Below are positions 17,663-26,789 of a DNA stretch of 64,000 nt, piece after piece. This DNA comes from Geobacillus thermodenitrificans subsp. thermodenitrificans DSM 465 (lineage in GTDB: Bacteria > Bacillota > Bacilli > Bacillales > Anoxybacillaceae), in the NCBI RefSeq assembly GCF_000496575.1, contig NZ_AYKT01000006.1, positions 1-64,000 on the forward strand, given 5' to 3'. The first letter of the stretch is position 1; each line of letters opens with the position of its first letter. The notes under the pieces are model-generated. The model saw only the letters and a list, made by a program, of their open reading frames with translations, did not search any database and was not told where the DNA came from. A program made the translations under genes and the position numbers.

Positions 17663-17905
17663 CTACACCAAATACAATTTTGATGAAAGCCGCAGCTCGG
17701 TTCCCCCTTTTCCCCCGTCAAGCCGCCGTTCTACACCGGCGATTCTCCCTTCGAGATGCCCGAGCTGCTCCTTATTTTGCGCATACTGTTCTTCAATGAC
17801 ATCAGCAATGACTTGTTCCATTTTGGCATCCACCTGTTCAATGAGCGCGACAATTTCCTGGAGCTGTTTTTCAATTTCTTCTTTTTTGACGAGCCGTTTT
17901 TCCAT
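17663..17905 (-). CDS. Small coiled-coil protein, 80 aa
   Basis: MEKRLVKKEEIEKQLQEIVA continues as an uninterrupted heptad-rich helix to about residue 63 (IEEQYAQNKEQLGHLEGRIA), then a short Gly/Lys-rich tail. GGGGGAG lies before the ATG at 17905. It is divergent from recU and upstream of yppE, so it may be the counterpart of one of the small ypp genes, but I cannot assign it. Codon use resembles its neighbours. Confidence 0.65.
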   Translation of the reverse strand: MEKRLVKKEEIEKQLQEIVALIEQVDAKMEQVIADVIEEQYAQNKEQLGHLEGRIAGVERRLDGGKGGTELRLSSKLYLV

Positions 17906-18080
17906 TCCTTCTCCCCCATTTCTGGCATGATGATATTCCATTCGCGACGGGAAGAACAACTCCCTGCTGCGGCGACAAAAGTAGAACGGATTCGGCAAAG
18001 AAAGCGAGAAGCGGCCGTCATTCGACAAGGACGGCAAGGTCGCCCCATTAAAGAAAAAGAGCGCACATTGCTTGAACGTA

Positions 18081-18089
18081 TGGTATAAT
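18081..18089 (+). promoter_or_regulatory. recU-ponA extended -10 promoter
   Basis: TGGTATAAT contains the TG-n-TATAAT extended -10, 28 bases before the recU ATG; no recognisable -35. Confidence 0.6.
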
Positions 18090-18116
18090 AAAAACCATTC
18101 AAAGGAGATGAACGCC

Positions 18117-18722
18117 ATGGCACTCAAATACCCGGGCGGAAAAGAGTATCGCGGAAACAGACTAAACGCAGCGCGCCAGCCGATGGCGGCTGATTACGCC
18201 AACCGTGGCATGACGCTCGAAGAAGACTTAAATGCGACGAATGAATATTACCGGGAGCGCGGCATCGCCGTTGTCTATAAAAAACCGACCCCTGTGCAAA
18301 TCGTCCGTGTCGACTACCCGAAACGCAGCGCTGCTGTCATTAAAGAAGCGTATTTCCGACAGGCGTCCACGACTGACTACAACGGCGTCTACCGCGGCAA
18401 ATACATCGACTTTGAAGCGAAGGAAACGAAAAACAAAACGGCGTTTCCGCTAAAAAATTTCCATGCCCACCAAATCCGCCATATGGAGCAAGTGATGGCC
18501 CATGGCGGCATTTGCTTTGCCATTTTGCGCTTTTCTGTGCTGAATGAAACGTACTTGCTTGATGCCTCCCATTTAATTGCCCGTTGGAATGAACAAGAAG
18601 CCGGCGGGCGAAAGTCGATTCCGAAGCGGGAGATCGAGCAATATGGGCATTATATCCCACTTGGCTATCAGCCGAGAATTGATTATATTAGTGTAGTAGA
18701 AAAAGTGTACTTCACCGTATGA
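18117..18722 (+). CDS. recU: Holliday junction resolvase RecU
   Basis: Cleaves Holliday junctions in recombinational repair and chromosome segregation; Mg-dependent homodimer. 201 residues. The conserved [20 protein letters not shown] start, the acidic/Lys active-site segment [20 protein letters not shown] and HQIRHMEQV are all present. I place the start at 18117, where AAAGGAG is correctly spaced. It is followed after 33 bases by ponA, the same recU-ponA operon as in B. subtilis. Confidence 0.96.
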   Translation: MALKYPGGKEYRGNRLNAARQPMAADYANRGMTLEEDLNATNEYYRERGIAVVYKKPTPVQIVRVDYPKRSAAVIKEAYFRQASTTDYNGVYRGKYIDFEAKETKNKTAFPLKNFHAHQIRHMEQVMAHGGICFAILRFSVLNETYLLDASHLIARWNEQEAGGRKSIPKREIEQYGHYIPLGYQPRIDYISVVEKVYFTV

Positions 18723-18755
18723 GGTGAAAACTTGTAAGAAAGGCAGGATTTGCTT

Positions 18756-21434
18756 ATGTCTGGTGAATATCGTTCTCGTGTGGAACGAAAGCAGGCAGAG
18801 AAACAGGCGAAACAAGCGAAACAAAAGAAGGCGAAAAAGAAAAAAGGACTATCGTGGTTGAAGACGATCGCCATTGCCATATTGCTTGTGATTTTCATCG
18901 GAGCGGCCAGCGGCGTGGCGGCGTTCGCCTATTTCGTCAAGGACGCTCCTCCACTTGATGAGACGAAAATCAAAGACCCGCTCTCTTCAACCGTATACGA
19001 TATGAACGGAAAAAAATTCGCCGAACTTGGCGGCCACAAACGAACGTACATTTCGTATAAAGACGTGCCGAAAGTGCTTGAAAATGCCGTGTTGGCAACC
19101 GAAGATGCTCGCTTTTATGACCATCACGGCATCGATGTTGTCCGCTTAGTCGGCGCCGTCGTCGCCAATTTTCAAGAAGGATTCGGGGCAGAAGGCGGCA
19201 GTACAATCACCCAACAAGTAGTGAAATTGTCGTTCCTGTCGCCGAAAAAAACGTTGGAGCGAAAGGCGCAAGAGGCGTGGCTCGCTCTGCAGCTTGAGCA
19301 AAAATATTCAAAGCAAGAAATTTTAGAAATGTACTTGAACAAAATTTATTATTCAGACGGCATTTACGGCGTTGCCCGGGCGGCAGAATATTACTTTGGC
19401 AAGACAAACTTAAAAGAGTTGACGCTTGTGGAAGCGGCGCTCTTAGCCGGTATGCCGCAAAGCCCGAACCGGTACAATCCATATGACCATCCGGAGGCGG
19501 CGAAAAAACGGCGCGATACTGTTTTGTCGCTCATGGCGAAACACGGCTTCATCAGCCAAGAAGAGGCGGAAAAGGCGAAACAAGTGCCGATCCAATCGAT
19601 GCTTACCGAACGGAAAAAACCGCAAAGCTCCGTGCCGTATGATGCCTTCATTGACGAAGTGATCAAAGAAGTGACCGACAAAGCGAACGTTAACGTCTTT
19701 GAAGACGGACTGAAAATTTACACCACGCTTGATCAAGAAGCGCAGTCGCATGTCGAAAAACTATTAAACTCAGAGCAGTACTTCACCAATAAAAAAGACT
19801 TACAATCGGCTATCGCCCTCGTCGATACGAAAACAGGCGCCATTCGCGCTTTAGGCGGCGGGCGAAACCGCGATCATGTCCAGTTCGGCTTTAACTACGC
19901 CATTCAGCCGGTCGGCCAGCCCGGTTCGGCGATTAAACCGATTTTAGACTACGGACCGGCCATTGAATATTTAAAATGGTCAACTGCACACATTATCGTT
20001 GATGAACCGTACACGTATTCAGACGGCACACCGATCCGCAACGCCGATCGGACATACAAAGGACCGGTGACGATGCGCTATGCGCTTACTTGGTCGCGTA
20101 ACATCCCGGCGTTAAAAGCGTTCCAAGCGGTCGGCAAAGAGCGGGCGCAAGAATTTGCCAATCGGCTTGGCATGGGCTTTGATAAGGTAGAGGAAGCGTA
20201 CTCGATCGGCGGTGTCGCACGCTATGTGTCGCCGCTGCAAATGGCCGGTGCCTACAGTGCCTTCGGCAACAACGGTTTGTATACCAAACCGTACGCGGTG
20301 ACAAAAATCGTCTTCCCGGACGGCACGGAAATGGATTTAAAACCGAAGCCGAAACGGGTTATGCAGGACTACACCGCTTACATGATCACAGATATGCTCA
20401 AATCGGTCGTCCGTTCTGGTACAGGGCAAAGCGCCAACGTTCCGGGGGTTGAGGTGGCCGGCAAAACGGGGACGACAAACTATGGTTCGTCCGGTGCCAA
20501 GTTTAATTTACCGGAGAGCGCTGTGCCGGACAGTTGGTTTGTTGGCTATACACCAAACTATACCGCCGCTGTTTGGACCGGTTTCAGCAAACGAAGCAGC
20601 ACTGCAAATCTCAGCAAGGCGGAACAAAGAATTTCGCGTTCGCTCTTTAAAGCGCTCATCTCCCACATCGACGACGGCAGTGGGAAATTCGAACAGCCGG
20701 ACAGCGTGGTGAAAGTGCCGATTAAAAAAGGCACGAATCCACCGAAACTAGCAAGTAAACATACGCCGGCAAGCGAGATTACGTATGAACTGTTCGTGCG
20801 AGGCTCCCAACCGACAGAAGTAGCGAAAGACGAACCAAAAGAGCTGCCATCGGTGAAAGGCTTAACCGCTTCGTATGACCAAGCTACCAATGCGATTTCT
20901 GTCACTTGGTCGTACGATAAACAAACCGACAATACGCTCTTTGAAGTGCGCATCAAAGACGACCAAGGCCATACGGAAACTGTGACAACGAAAGACCTGA
21001 AGATGACGATCGCGAACCCAACGCCAGGCGCTTCGTATACGATTGCCGTCTATGCGAAAGATGGCGAGCGGATGAGCAAACCAGCCATCACGAACGTCCG
21101 CATCCCTGGCGGTGAGCAAGGTGAAGGCCCGACAACGCCGGATGATGAGGAAAATGGTGATGATGGCCGGAATGATGGACATAACGGGCAAGATGGCAAC
21201 AGCGGAAATAACAACAATGGAAACAACGGCCAAGGGCAACAGCCTGGGCAACAACCTGGACAACAGCCTGGGCAACAACCTGGACAACAACCTGGACAAC
21301 AACCTGGACAACAACCTGGACAACAACCTGGACAACAGCCTGGGCAACAACCTGGACAACAGCCTGGGCAACAACCTGGACAACGGCAAGGACAACAGCA
21401 AGGGCAGCAGCAAGGACAACAACTAGGGCAATAG
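18756..21434 (+). CDS. ponA: Class A penicillin-binding protein PBP1
   Basis: Bifunctional transglycosylase/transpeptidase of cell-wall synthesis. 892 residues: basic cytoplasmic tail (1-33), one membrane helix (about 36-60), GT51 domain with Glu116 in ATEDARFYDHHG, then the transpeptidase with Ser391-x-x-Lys394 (GQPGSAIKP) and KTGT near residue 570, and a fibronectin type III-like domain (about 700-775). The tail is Asn/Gly/Gln-rich with 12 GQQP units. TAG at 21432 may be secondary: the next frame encodes an Asn/Ser/Thr/Pro tail to 21525. The ATG at 18756 fits AAAGGCAGG. Confidence 0.95.
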   Translation: MSGEYRSRVERKQAEKQAKQAKQKKAKKKKGLSWLKTIAIAILLVIFIGAASGVAAFAYFVKDAPPLDETKIKDPLSSTVYDMNGKKFAELGGHKRTYISYKDVPKVLENAVLATEDARFYDHHGIDVVRLVGAVVANFQEGFGAEGGSTITQQVVKLSFLSPKKTLERKAQEAWLALQLEQKYSKQEILEMYLNKIYYSDGIYGVARAAEYYFGKTNLKELTLVEAALLAGMPQSPNRYNPYDHPEAAKKRRDTVLSLMAKHGFISQEEAEKAKQVPIQSMLTERKKPQSSVPYDAFIDEVIKEVTDKANVNVFEDGLKIYTTLDQEAQSHVEKLLNSEQYFTNKKDLQSAIALVDTKTGAIRALGGGRNRDHVQFGFNYAIQPVGQPGSAIKPILDYGPAIEYLKWSTAHIIVDEPYTYSDGTPIRNADRTYKGPVTMRYALTWSRNIPALKAFQAVGKERAQEFANRLGMGFDKVEEAYSIGGVARYVSPLQMAGAYSAFGNNGLYTKPYAVTKIVFPDGTEMDLKPKPKRVMQDYTAYMITDMLKSVVRSGTGQSANVPGVEVAGKTGTTNYGSSGAKFNLPESAVPDSWFVGYTPNYTAAVWTGFSKRSSTANLSKAEQRISRSLFKALISHIDDGSGKFEQPDSVVKVPIKKGTNPPKLASKHTPASEITYELFVRGSQPTEVAKDEPKELPSVKGLTASYDQATNAISVTWSYDKQTDNTLFEVRIKDDQGHTETVTTKDLKMTIANPTPGASYTIAVYAKDGERMSKPAITNVRIPGGEQGEGPTTPDDEENGDDGRNDGHNGQDGNSGNNNNGNNGQGQQPGQQPGQQPGQQPGQQPGQQPGQQPGQQPGQQPGQQPGQQPGQQPGQRQGQQQGQQQGQQLGQ
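21234..21377 (+). repeat. Twelve 12-bp tandem repeats in ponA (GQQP)
   Basis: Twelve consecutive units of GG(G/A)CAACA(G/A)CCT encode GQQP in the PBP1 tail. Units differ only at two synonymous positions. The array continues as degenerate GQQQ-type codons to the stop. Such arrays change length by slippage. Confidence 0.95.
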
Positions 21435-21525
21435 CCAGGACAATAGTAGTGCCTCTGCACTGACGACACCAACAACGCTGCCGAATACGAACGTCTCTGG
21501 TGCGAACGGTGAAAACCGTCAATAA
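21427..21525 (+). other. Possible former C-terminus of PBP1 in the next reading frame
   Basis: In frame +1 relative to ponA this reads GNSQDNSSASALTTPTTLPN and on to GANGENRQ and a TAA, just before the terminator. Frame 0 meets TAG codons at 21432, 21444 and 21447. The Ser/Thr/Pro/Asn-rich sequence is typical of PBP1 tails, so a frameshift in the repeat array may have cut it off. The frame-+1 path itself has a TAG at 21424. Confidence 0.45.
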
Positions 21526-21544
21526 CTCAACTAAGTTGACAAAT

Positions 21545-21583
21545 AAAAAACGGATGCCCCATTTATGGGGTCATCCGTTTTTT
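21545..21583. terminator. Bidirectional terminator between ponA and ypoC
   Basis: A6 CGGATG-CCCCAT and ATGGGG-TCATCCG T6 form the stem. The last codons of ypoC lie within it. Confidence 0.88.
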
Positions 21584-22072
21584 CATGGCGATTTGTTTGC
21601 CAGCGAGCTTCTCTGTCTCAACAAACAGCTCGTGAAGCTGAACAAACGCTGGGTATAAATCCGGACGGTCGAAAATAAACTGCAGCCGCTCAACGGCGTT
21701 GGCAGGTTTATACGGCAGTGCCGCCACCATCTCCTCCCAACGGACTACATTGGTTGCTGGCTGGCCATTCAGCCAGCAGAGCGCCGACAGCAAATACGAC
21801 AATCCACGCACGATCGGGCTGCGGGCGGCGCGTCGGTCGCGGCGGGCGAAACAGAGTTCGAGTTCCTCTTTTTCTTCTCGCCAAAGGGCAACGAGCGCCG
21901 GCAGTGAACGTTCGATTTCCTCCCACGGCAGTGGAGGAATGTGGACGATATCGTAATAAAACGGCACGTGTTTAAGCAGGCGCGGAAACGGTTCATCAGG
22001 AAGCGTATCACGCATTTGGCCGTCCGGGAAAAAGAGCGGATGGGCGAACTTAGTCGGCACGCGCACGTTCAT
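21563..22072 (-). CDS. ypoC: YpoC-family protein
   Basis: About 169 residues, the position and type of B. subtilis YpoC, of unknown function. Soluble, with several Trp-containing helical blocks (PPLPWEEIERSLPALVALWR, LSALCWLNGQ). It overlaps the end of nth by about 20 bases. The ATG at 22072 is only one base from AAGGAG; the in-frame GTG at 22066 is better spaced and may be the true start. It is the last gene of dnaD-nth-ypoC and ends in the terminator shared with ponA. Confidence 0.82.
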   Translation of the reverse strand: MNVRVPTKFAHPLFFPDGQMRDTLPDEPFPRLLKHVPFYYDIVHIPPLPWEEIERSLPALVALWREEKEELELCFARRDRRAARSPIVRGLSYLLSALCWLNGQPATNVVRWEEMVAALPYKPANAVERLQFIFDRPDLYPAFVQLHELFVETEKLAGKQIAMKKRMTP

Positions 22073-22721
22073 TCTCCTTCTTTCGCATCCGTTTTTTTCC
22101 TTCACGGCATAAGTGCAGAAGCGGGCATACCGGGCATTGCGGTGCTTGTGCCTTGCAATGGTAACGTCCAAAAAAAATCATCCGATGGTGAGTGATCGAC
22201 CATTCCTCTTTCGGAATTTTTCTCATCAACGTTTGTTCGACTTCGAGAACTGAGTCATTCCAGCGGCAAAAACCGAGCCGTTTGCTGACGCGCTCGACGT
22301 GCGTATCAACGGCAATGGCCGGTACGCCAAACGCGACGGATGCGACAACGTTCGCTGTCTTCCGCCCGACGCCGGGCAGTTTCATCAATTCGTCACGGTC
22401 GCGCGGCACTTCACCGTTGTACTCCTCAATTAACATCGCGCACAGTTTTTGAATGTTTTTCGCTTTGTTCCGGTATAAGCCAATTGAACGGATGTCTTGT
22501 TCCAACTCTTCAAGCGGCACCGCAATGTAGTCATGCGGTGTCTTGTATTTTTCAAATAGCCGCTTCGTCACTTTATTGACGAGGGCATCGGTGCATTGCG
22601 CCGATAAGACGACCGCGATCAACAGTTCAAACGGATTGCGGTGCACAAGCTCGCAATGCGCATCAGGAAACATGTTGGCCATCTCATCCAAACAGTAGCG
22701 AATTTGCTGCTTTGTCAACAC
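22050..22721 (-). CDS. nth: Endonuclease III
   Basis: Base-excision repair glycosylase/AP lyase for oxidised pyrimidines. 223 residues. It has the helix-hairpin-helix LPGVGRKTANVV with the catalytic Lys preceding it in the NPFELLIAVVLSAQ-type fold, the catalytic Asp in AVDTHVERVSKRLG, and the four-Cys [4Fe-4S] cluster C-x6-C-x2-C-x5-C near the C-terminus. The GTG at 22721 aligns with the B. subtilis start and follows GGAGAAGGAG. It lies between dnaD and ypoC, the standard order. Confidence 0.95.
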   Translation of the reverse strand: MLTKQQIRYCLDEMANMFPDAHCELVHRNPFELLIAVVLSAQCTDALVNKVTKRLFEKYKTPHDYIAVPLEELEQDIRSIGLYRNKAKNIQKLCAMLIEEYNGEVPRDRDELMKLPGVGRKTANVVASVAFGVPAIAVDTHVERVSKRLGFCRWNDSVLEVEQTLMRKIPKEEWSITHHRMIFFGRYHCKAQAPQCPVCPLLHLCREGKKRMRKKENERARAD

Positions 22722-22772
22722 CGGTCTCCTTCTCCTTTCGCCATCTTCAGTCCATCTGTCCATGTTGGCCAA

Positions 22773-22798
22773 ACAAAAACGAGAGACAACGCCTCTCG
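22773..22798 (-). terminator. Short hairpin after dnaD
   Basis: Minus-strand CGAGAG-GCGTTGT-CTCTCG followed by T5-G-T3. It lies between dnaD and nth and may partly terminate or process the message. Confidence 0.6.
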
Positions 22799-22799
22799 T

Positions 22800-23507
22800 T
22801 TATGAGTCAAGCCAGTTAAAAAACGGAATCGTCTGCTTAAATTCCCCTGTCGCTTGTTTCACCGGGCGGGCGGACGATTTCGGCTTGCGGAATTTTTTGC
22901 CGTAATCGTGCGCCTGTTCGATCGTCCGGATTCCATTCTTTTTCCACTCGAACAAAATGCGGTCAATGTAGCGGAAATTCAATTTCCCTGATAGCACCGC
23001 CTCGCGCAGTGCTGCCTTAATGATGGCCGGCTCATGACCGTCCTGGTCGATCCACATCGAGAGTGTTTCGCACTCAAATGGGGAAAGCGGGCGGCCAAAC
23101 TCCTGCTCAAATATCGTATACAAGCTTTCCTCTTCTTTTTGCTGACCGATTTGCCCGTCTTTGACGGTCTGTGCGTACAAATGATGTACCAACTGTTCCC
23201 AGAGCGGTTCCAATGTATATTTTTCGCCGCGAACGCCACGTTCGTCCGTATGCTCCTCAATGCCGACCATTCCTTTTTGCAAAAGCCGACGCACCATCTC
23301 CATACATTCTGCCGCCGAAACAGTCATTTTTTCAGCCAGCTCAGCCGGTGTCGGGAAGACGATGCCTTCTTCCAAAAACGATTGCATATGCAAAAGCAAA
23401 ACGAGCTCCCCTTCGCTCAAGCCAAGCTGCTTATAATGGTCCAGCAACAGTTTCGGAACGACGACGCTTCCTTGCGCCAGCCATTCGGCCACCTTTTTCT
23501 TTTCCAT
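22800..23507 (-). CDS. dnaD: Primosomal protein DnaD
   Basis: Helicase-loading/primosome protein for replication initiation and restart. 235 residues: N-terminal winged-helix oligomerisation domain (about 1-120, KKKVAEWLAQGSVVVPKLLL) and the C-terminal DnaD/DnaB domain (about 130-215, with FEQEFGRPLSPFECETLSMW and NFRYIDRILFEWKKNGI, which contacts DNA). The ATG at 23507 follows GAGGTG. Transcription is from an extended -10 at 23527-23535. Confidence 0.95.
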   Translation of the reverse strand: MEKKKVAEWLAQGSVVVPKLLLDHYKQLGLSEGELVLLLHMQSFLEEGIVFPTPAELAEKMTVSAAECMEMVRRLLQKGMVGIEEHTDERGVRGEKYTLEPLWEQLVHHLYAQTVKDGQIGQQKEEESLYTIFEQEFGRPLSPFECETLSMWIDQDGHEPAIIKAALREAVLSGKLNFRYIDRILFEWKKNGIRTIEQAHDYGKKFRKPKSSARPVKQATGEFKQTIPFFNWLDS

Positions 23508-23526
23508 GCCGATGCACCTCAACTAT

Positions 23527-23535
23527 AGTATAACA
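23527..23535 (-). promoter_or_regulatory. dnaD extended -10 promoter
   Basis: Minus-strand TGTTATACT (TG-n-TATACT) about 20 bases before the dnaD ATG, just downstream of the asnS terminator. Confidence 0.55.
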
Positions 23536-23546
23536 TGACACTAGCG

Positions 23547-23577
23547 AAAAAACCCCCTTTTTGCAGGGGGTTTTTTT
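23547..23577. terminator. Terminator between asnS and dnaD
   Basis: A6-CCCCC and GGGGG-T7 form a GC stem, symmetric enough to work in both directions; it directly follows the asnS stop. Confidence 0.88.
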
Positions 23578-24868
23578 ACGGGTATAGACGGTTGAGCAAC
23601 CGCGGAAACGGGATCGTCTCGCGTACATGCTCAACGCCGCAAATCCAAGCAACCGTTCGCTCGAGGCCGAGCCCGAATCCGGAGTGCGGCACGGAACCGT
23701 ATTTGCGCAAATCTAAATACCATTCATATGCTTCAAGCGGCAAATGATGCTCCTCGAGACGCTGCTTGAGCAGCTCATAATCATGAATGCGCTCGGAACC
23801 GCCGATAATCTCCCCGTATCCCTCCGGCGCGATTAAATCAGCACATAGCACGACGTCCGGACGGTTCGGATCTGGCTGCATATAAAACGGCTTTAACGAC
23901 GTCGGGTAGTGAGTGATAAACACCGGCTTGTCGAAGCTTTCAGCGATGGCTGTCTCATGCGGCGCACCGAAGTCATCGCCCCATTCGATATCGGTAAACC
24001 CTTTGTCATGCAGCAGCTTGATCGCTTCGTCATACGTTAGACGCGGAAACGGCGGCTTGACAAGCTCAAGCTTGGTGACGTCGCGTCCAAGGCGCCCGAG
24101 CTCAAGTTGGCAACGGCTAAGCACCGACTGTACGAGATAAGAGACATACTCTTCTTGCAGCCGCAAATTGTCTTCAAATTCGTAAAACGCCATTTCAGGC
24201 TCGATCATCCAAAATTCGATCAAATGGCGGCGCGTTTTCGACTTTTCGGCACGGAATGTCGGACCGAACGAAAACACTTTACCGAGCGCCATGGCTGCTG
24301 CTTCCATATATAGCTGGCCGCTTTGCGATAAATAGGCATCCTCGTCAAAATACTTCGTATGGAACAGCTCGGTCGTTCCTTCCGGTGCGCTGCCAGTCAA
24401 AATCGGCGCATCGACTTTGACGAAGCCACGTTCGTTAAAAAACTCATACGTCGCACGGATCAATTCGTTGCGGATTTTCATGATCGCATGTTGGCGCCGC
24501 GAACGAAGCCAAAGGTGACGATGATCCATTAAAAACTCGACACCGTGTTCTTTTGGCGTAATCGGATAATCGACCGCTTCATTGATGACCTGTATGTTCG
24601 TCACCGAAAGCTCATAACCGAACGGTGAACGCTCGTCGACGCGCACCGTGCCGGTCACATAGAGCGACGTTTCTTGCGTCAGCGTTTTCGCACGTTGAAA
24701 TACCTCTTCTGAGACGTTCGCTTTTTCAACTACACCTTGAATAAAGCCAGTCCCATCACGCAGCTGTAAAAAGGCGATTTTTCCGCTCGAGCGCTTGTTC
24801 GCCAACCAAGCGCCGATCGTGACTTCTTGACCTACATATTGGTTCACTTCAGCAATCGTCGTTTTCAC
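23576..24868 (-). CDS. asnS: Asparaginyl-tRNA synthetase
   Basis: Class IIb synthetase charging tRNA-Asn. 430 residues, as in B. subtilis. OB-fold anticodon domain at about 10-100 ([20 protein letters not shown]), then the class II core with motif 2 around [21 protein letters not shown] and motif 3 [12 protein letters not shown]. The GTG at 24868 ([13 protein letters not shown]) gives the family's normal start and lies 10 bases after GGAGG; a closer in-frame GTG at 24874 and an ATG at 24901 are less likely. No T-box leader is visible. Confidence 0.95.
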   Translation of the reverse strand: MKTTIAEVNQYVGQEVTIGAWLANKRSSGKIAFLQLRDGTGFIQGVVEKANVSEEVFQRAKTLTQETSLYVTGTVRVDERSPFGYELSVTNIQVINEAVDYPITPKEHGVEFLMDHRHLWLRSRRQHAIMKIRNELIRATYEFFNERGFVKVDAPILTGSAPEGTTELFHTKYFDEDAYLSQSGQLYMEAAAMALGKVFSFGPTFRAEKSKTRRHLIEFWMIEPEMAFYEFEDNLRLQEEYVSYLVQSVLSRCQLELGRLGRDVTKLELVKPPFPRLTYDEAIKLLHDKGFTDIEWGDDFGAPHETAIAESFDKPVFITHYPTSLKPFYMQPDPNRPDVVLCADLIAPEGYGEIIGGSERIHDYELLKQRLEEHHLPLEAYEWYLDLRKYGSVPHSGFGLGLERTVAWICGVEHVRETIPFPRLLNRLYP

Positions 24869-25065
24869 GTACACATTCCCTCCAATAATCGACACGTCCA
24901 TCTCATTCGCTATTATATCGTTCTGGCGAAACGACGGCAACGGCCAAGGAAACCTTTCGCCTCTGGCCGGCTCGGCACAACCGTAGAAAACAGTGCGGGG
25001 CAACCGCTAAAAAATCATGCATCCGGCTGATTTTCGCGAAATCACCGCCGCTGCAGCGGGCGCGG

Positions 25066-25095
25066 AAAAAGCGGCTTTGCTTTGGGCAAAGCCGC
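25066..25095 (-). terminator. Terminator after aspB
   Basis: GCGGCTTTGC and GCAAAGCCGC (25071-25095) form a 10-bp stem, followed on the minus strand by T5. The rest of the aspB-asnS gap shows nothing recognisable. Confidence 0.85.
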
Positions 25096-25101
25096 CGCTT
25101 G

Positions 25102-26283
25102 TTAAGCGCGCGCTTCCATAAACCGGTGGATGCGTTCCACGGCGGTTTCCAGTGCATCGAGCGATGTCGCGTATGACAAGCGAACGTTATCCGGCGCTCC
25201 AAACCCAGAGCCGGGCACAAGCGCGACTTTCGCTTCCTCCAACAAGGCAGCGACGAACTCGTCGACCGTGCGGCAGCCGGCCATTGCAGCCGCTTCGCGG
25301 GCGTTCGGGAACAAATAAAACGCCCCTTGTGGCTTAACGCACGTGAATCCTGGAATTTGCACGAGCTTGTCGTAAATGATATTGAGCCGTTGTTCAAACG
25401 CTTGGCGCATTTGTTCGACCGGCTCCTGCGGCCCGCTGTAAGCAGCGATGGCCGCGTATTGGGCGATTGACGTCGGGTTGGACGTGCTGTGGCTCGCCAA
25501 ATCTGTCATTGCCTTAATAATATCTTTCGGCCCCGCCGCATAACCAATGCGCCAGCCCGTCATCGAATGCGACTTTGACACGCCGTTAATGATGACTGTC
25601 TGCGCCTTCAGCTCCGGCGACAACTCAGCGATGGACACATGCTTCGCCCCGCCGTAAGTCAATTTTTCATAAATTTCATCTGACACGATCAATACACCAT
25701 GCGCTAGGCACACCTCACCAAGCGCCTTCAACTCTTCGGCTGTATAAATCATGCCAGTCGGGTTGCTCGGCGAGTTGATGATAACCGCTTTCGTCCGCGG
25801 CGTGATTGCCTGTTTCAGCTGCTCCGGCGTAATTTTAAAATGATTTTGTTCAAGCCCTTCGACGTAAACCGGAACACCGCCCGCCAGTTTCACTTGTTCC
25901 GGATAGCTCACCCAGTATGGCGTCGGAATGATCACTTCGTCGCCTTCATCGAGCAATACTTGGAACAGCGTGTAAAGGGCGTGCTTCGCTCCGACGCATA
26001 CAATCACTTCAGCCGGCTCATAATCCAAGCCTTGGTCGCGGGCGAATTTTTTTATAATTTCCTCCTTTAACGCCGGCAAACCGCCCGATGGTGTATATTT
26101 CGTATGTCCTTCGTTCATTGCCTTGATGGCGGCATCAAGAATGTGCTGTGGCGTGTTGAAATCCGGTTCGCCAGCTCCGAGACCAATCACGTCATGCCCG
26201 GCCGCTTTTAGTTCTTTTGCTTTCGCCGTAATGGCCAATGTCGCCGATGGCGTCAGCGACGCCACCCGTTTTGCCAATTTCAT
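25102..26283 (-). CDS. aspB: Aspartate aminotransferase
   Basis: PLP-dependent transfer between aspartate and 2-oxoglutarate. 393 residues, class I aminotransferase. Lys237 in VSKSHSMTGWR binds PLP; NPSNPTG-type SPSNPTG (about 171-177) and the substrate-binding Arg in VRLSYATS near the C-terminus are present. It follows ypmB by 21 bases and is probably cotranscribed with ypmA-ypmB from the promoter at 27140-27168, an order shared with B. subtilis. Confidence 0.95.
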   Translation of the reverse strand: MKLAKRVASLTPSATLAITAKAKELKAAGHDVIGLGAGEPDFNTPQHILDAAIKAMNEGHTKYTPSGGLPALKEEIIKKFARDQGLDYEPAEVIVCVGAKHALYTLFQVLLDEGDEVIIPTPYWVSYPEQVKLAGGVPVYVEGLEQNHFKITPEQLKQAITPRTKAVIINSPSNPTGMIYTAEELKALGEVCLAHGVLIVSDEIYEKLTYGGAKHVSIAELSPELKAQTVIINGVSKSHSMTGWRIGYAAGPKDIIKAMTDLASHSTSNPTSIAQYAAIAAYSGPQEPVEQMRQAFEQRLNIIYDKLVQIPGFTCVKPQGAFYLFPNAREAAAMAGCRTVDEFVAALLEEAKVALVPGSGFGAPDNVRLSYATSLDALETAVERIHRFMEARA

Positions 26284-26304
26284 CGTTTCTTCCCCCTCAT
26301 ATGC

Positions 26305-26784
26305 TCAACGTTGAAAACTGTACCTCTTTAAGAATGAACCATCGGCAAAATGGAGGTAATAAAACGAATACCTTCCTTCTGCATCGATATATGTCAACTC
26401 CCAAAGAGGTACGCCCTTTTCCATGCCAAGCGTCACGTCAATCACGCGTTGCGGATGTCGGTCGCGTTGTAAAATGGCGCGTGCTTCCGCTTCGCTAATG
26501 CCGCTATTTGCTTTCTTGACGACGATATCCCCCTTTTTTTCCGGCACCCAAACAACGACGTCTGTCTCCTCTTGTTTCGTCCGGCCGATGAATACGGTGC
26601 ATGCTTCATCGCCATAATATGTATAGACTTTCTTCACGTCGACAAGCCCAACCGCTTCCTTCGCCCGCGCAAACGCTTTTTCCACCATTGACCGTTTTGG
26701 CACCATCGCCTCACCGTAAATCGACCATGCCTGCCAAATGAGGATACCCCAAAAAATTAGAGCAAGCCATCCCCACTTTTTCAT
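26305..26784 (-). CDS. ypmB: YpmB-family membrane-anchored protein
   Basis: 159 residues. One N-terminal membrane helix (MKKWGWLALIFWGILIWQAW) and an extracytoplasmic part with two PepSY-like repeats (SMVEKAFARAKEAVGL and ISEAEARAILQRD). Function unknown; PepSY domains are often linked to protease control. The ATG at 26784 was chosen; a GTG at 26793 overlaps the ypmA stop as GTGA and is also possible. Neither has a clear ribosome site, so translation is probably coupled to ypmA. Confidence 0.85.
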   Translation of the reverse strand: MKKWGWLALIFWGILIWQAWSIYGEAMVPKRSMVEKAFARAKEAVGLVDVKKVYTYYGDEACTVFIGRTKQEETDVVVWVPEKKGDIVVKKANSGISEAEARAILQRDRHPQRVIDVTLGMEKGVPLWELTYIDAEGRYSFYYLHFADGSFLKRYSFQR

Positions 26785-26789
26785 GGCGA

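Noticed and set aside
21234-21377. Regular repeat considered as a CRISPR array
   Set aside because: Units are 12 bp with no spacers and encode GQQP in the ponA frame; no cas genes nearby.
21112-21426. Plus-strand frame giving N-N-L-D repeats within ponA
   Set aside because: Shadow of the same repeat in the next frame; only its downstream continuation after 21427 was kept, as a possible lost C-terminus.
20862-21522. Long minus-strand open frames rich in Leu/Pro/Cys or Val/Gln opposite the end of ponA
   Set aside because: They are the reverse readings of the 12-bp repeat array, which lacks stops in several frames. No ribosome sites.
24869-25101. Searched for a T-box leader before asnS
   Set aside because: No specifier stem pattern or GGTACCGCG-type antiterminator sequence in this gap or before trpE or panB.
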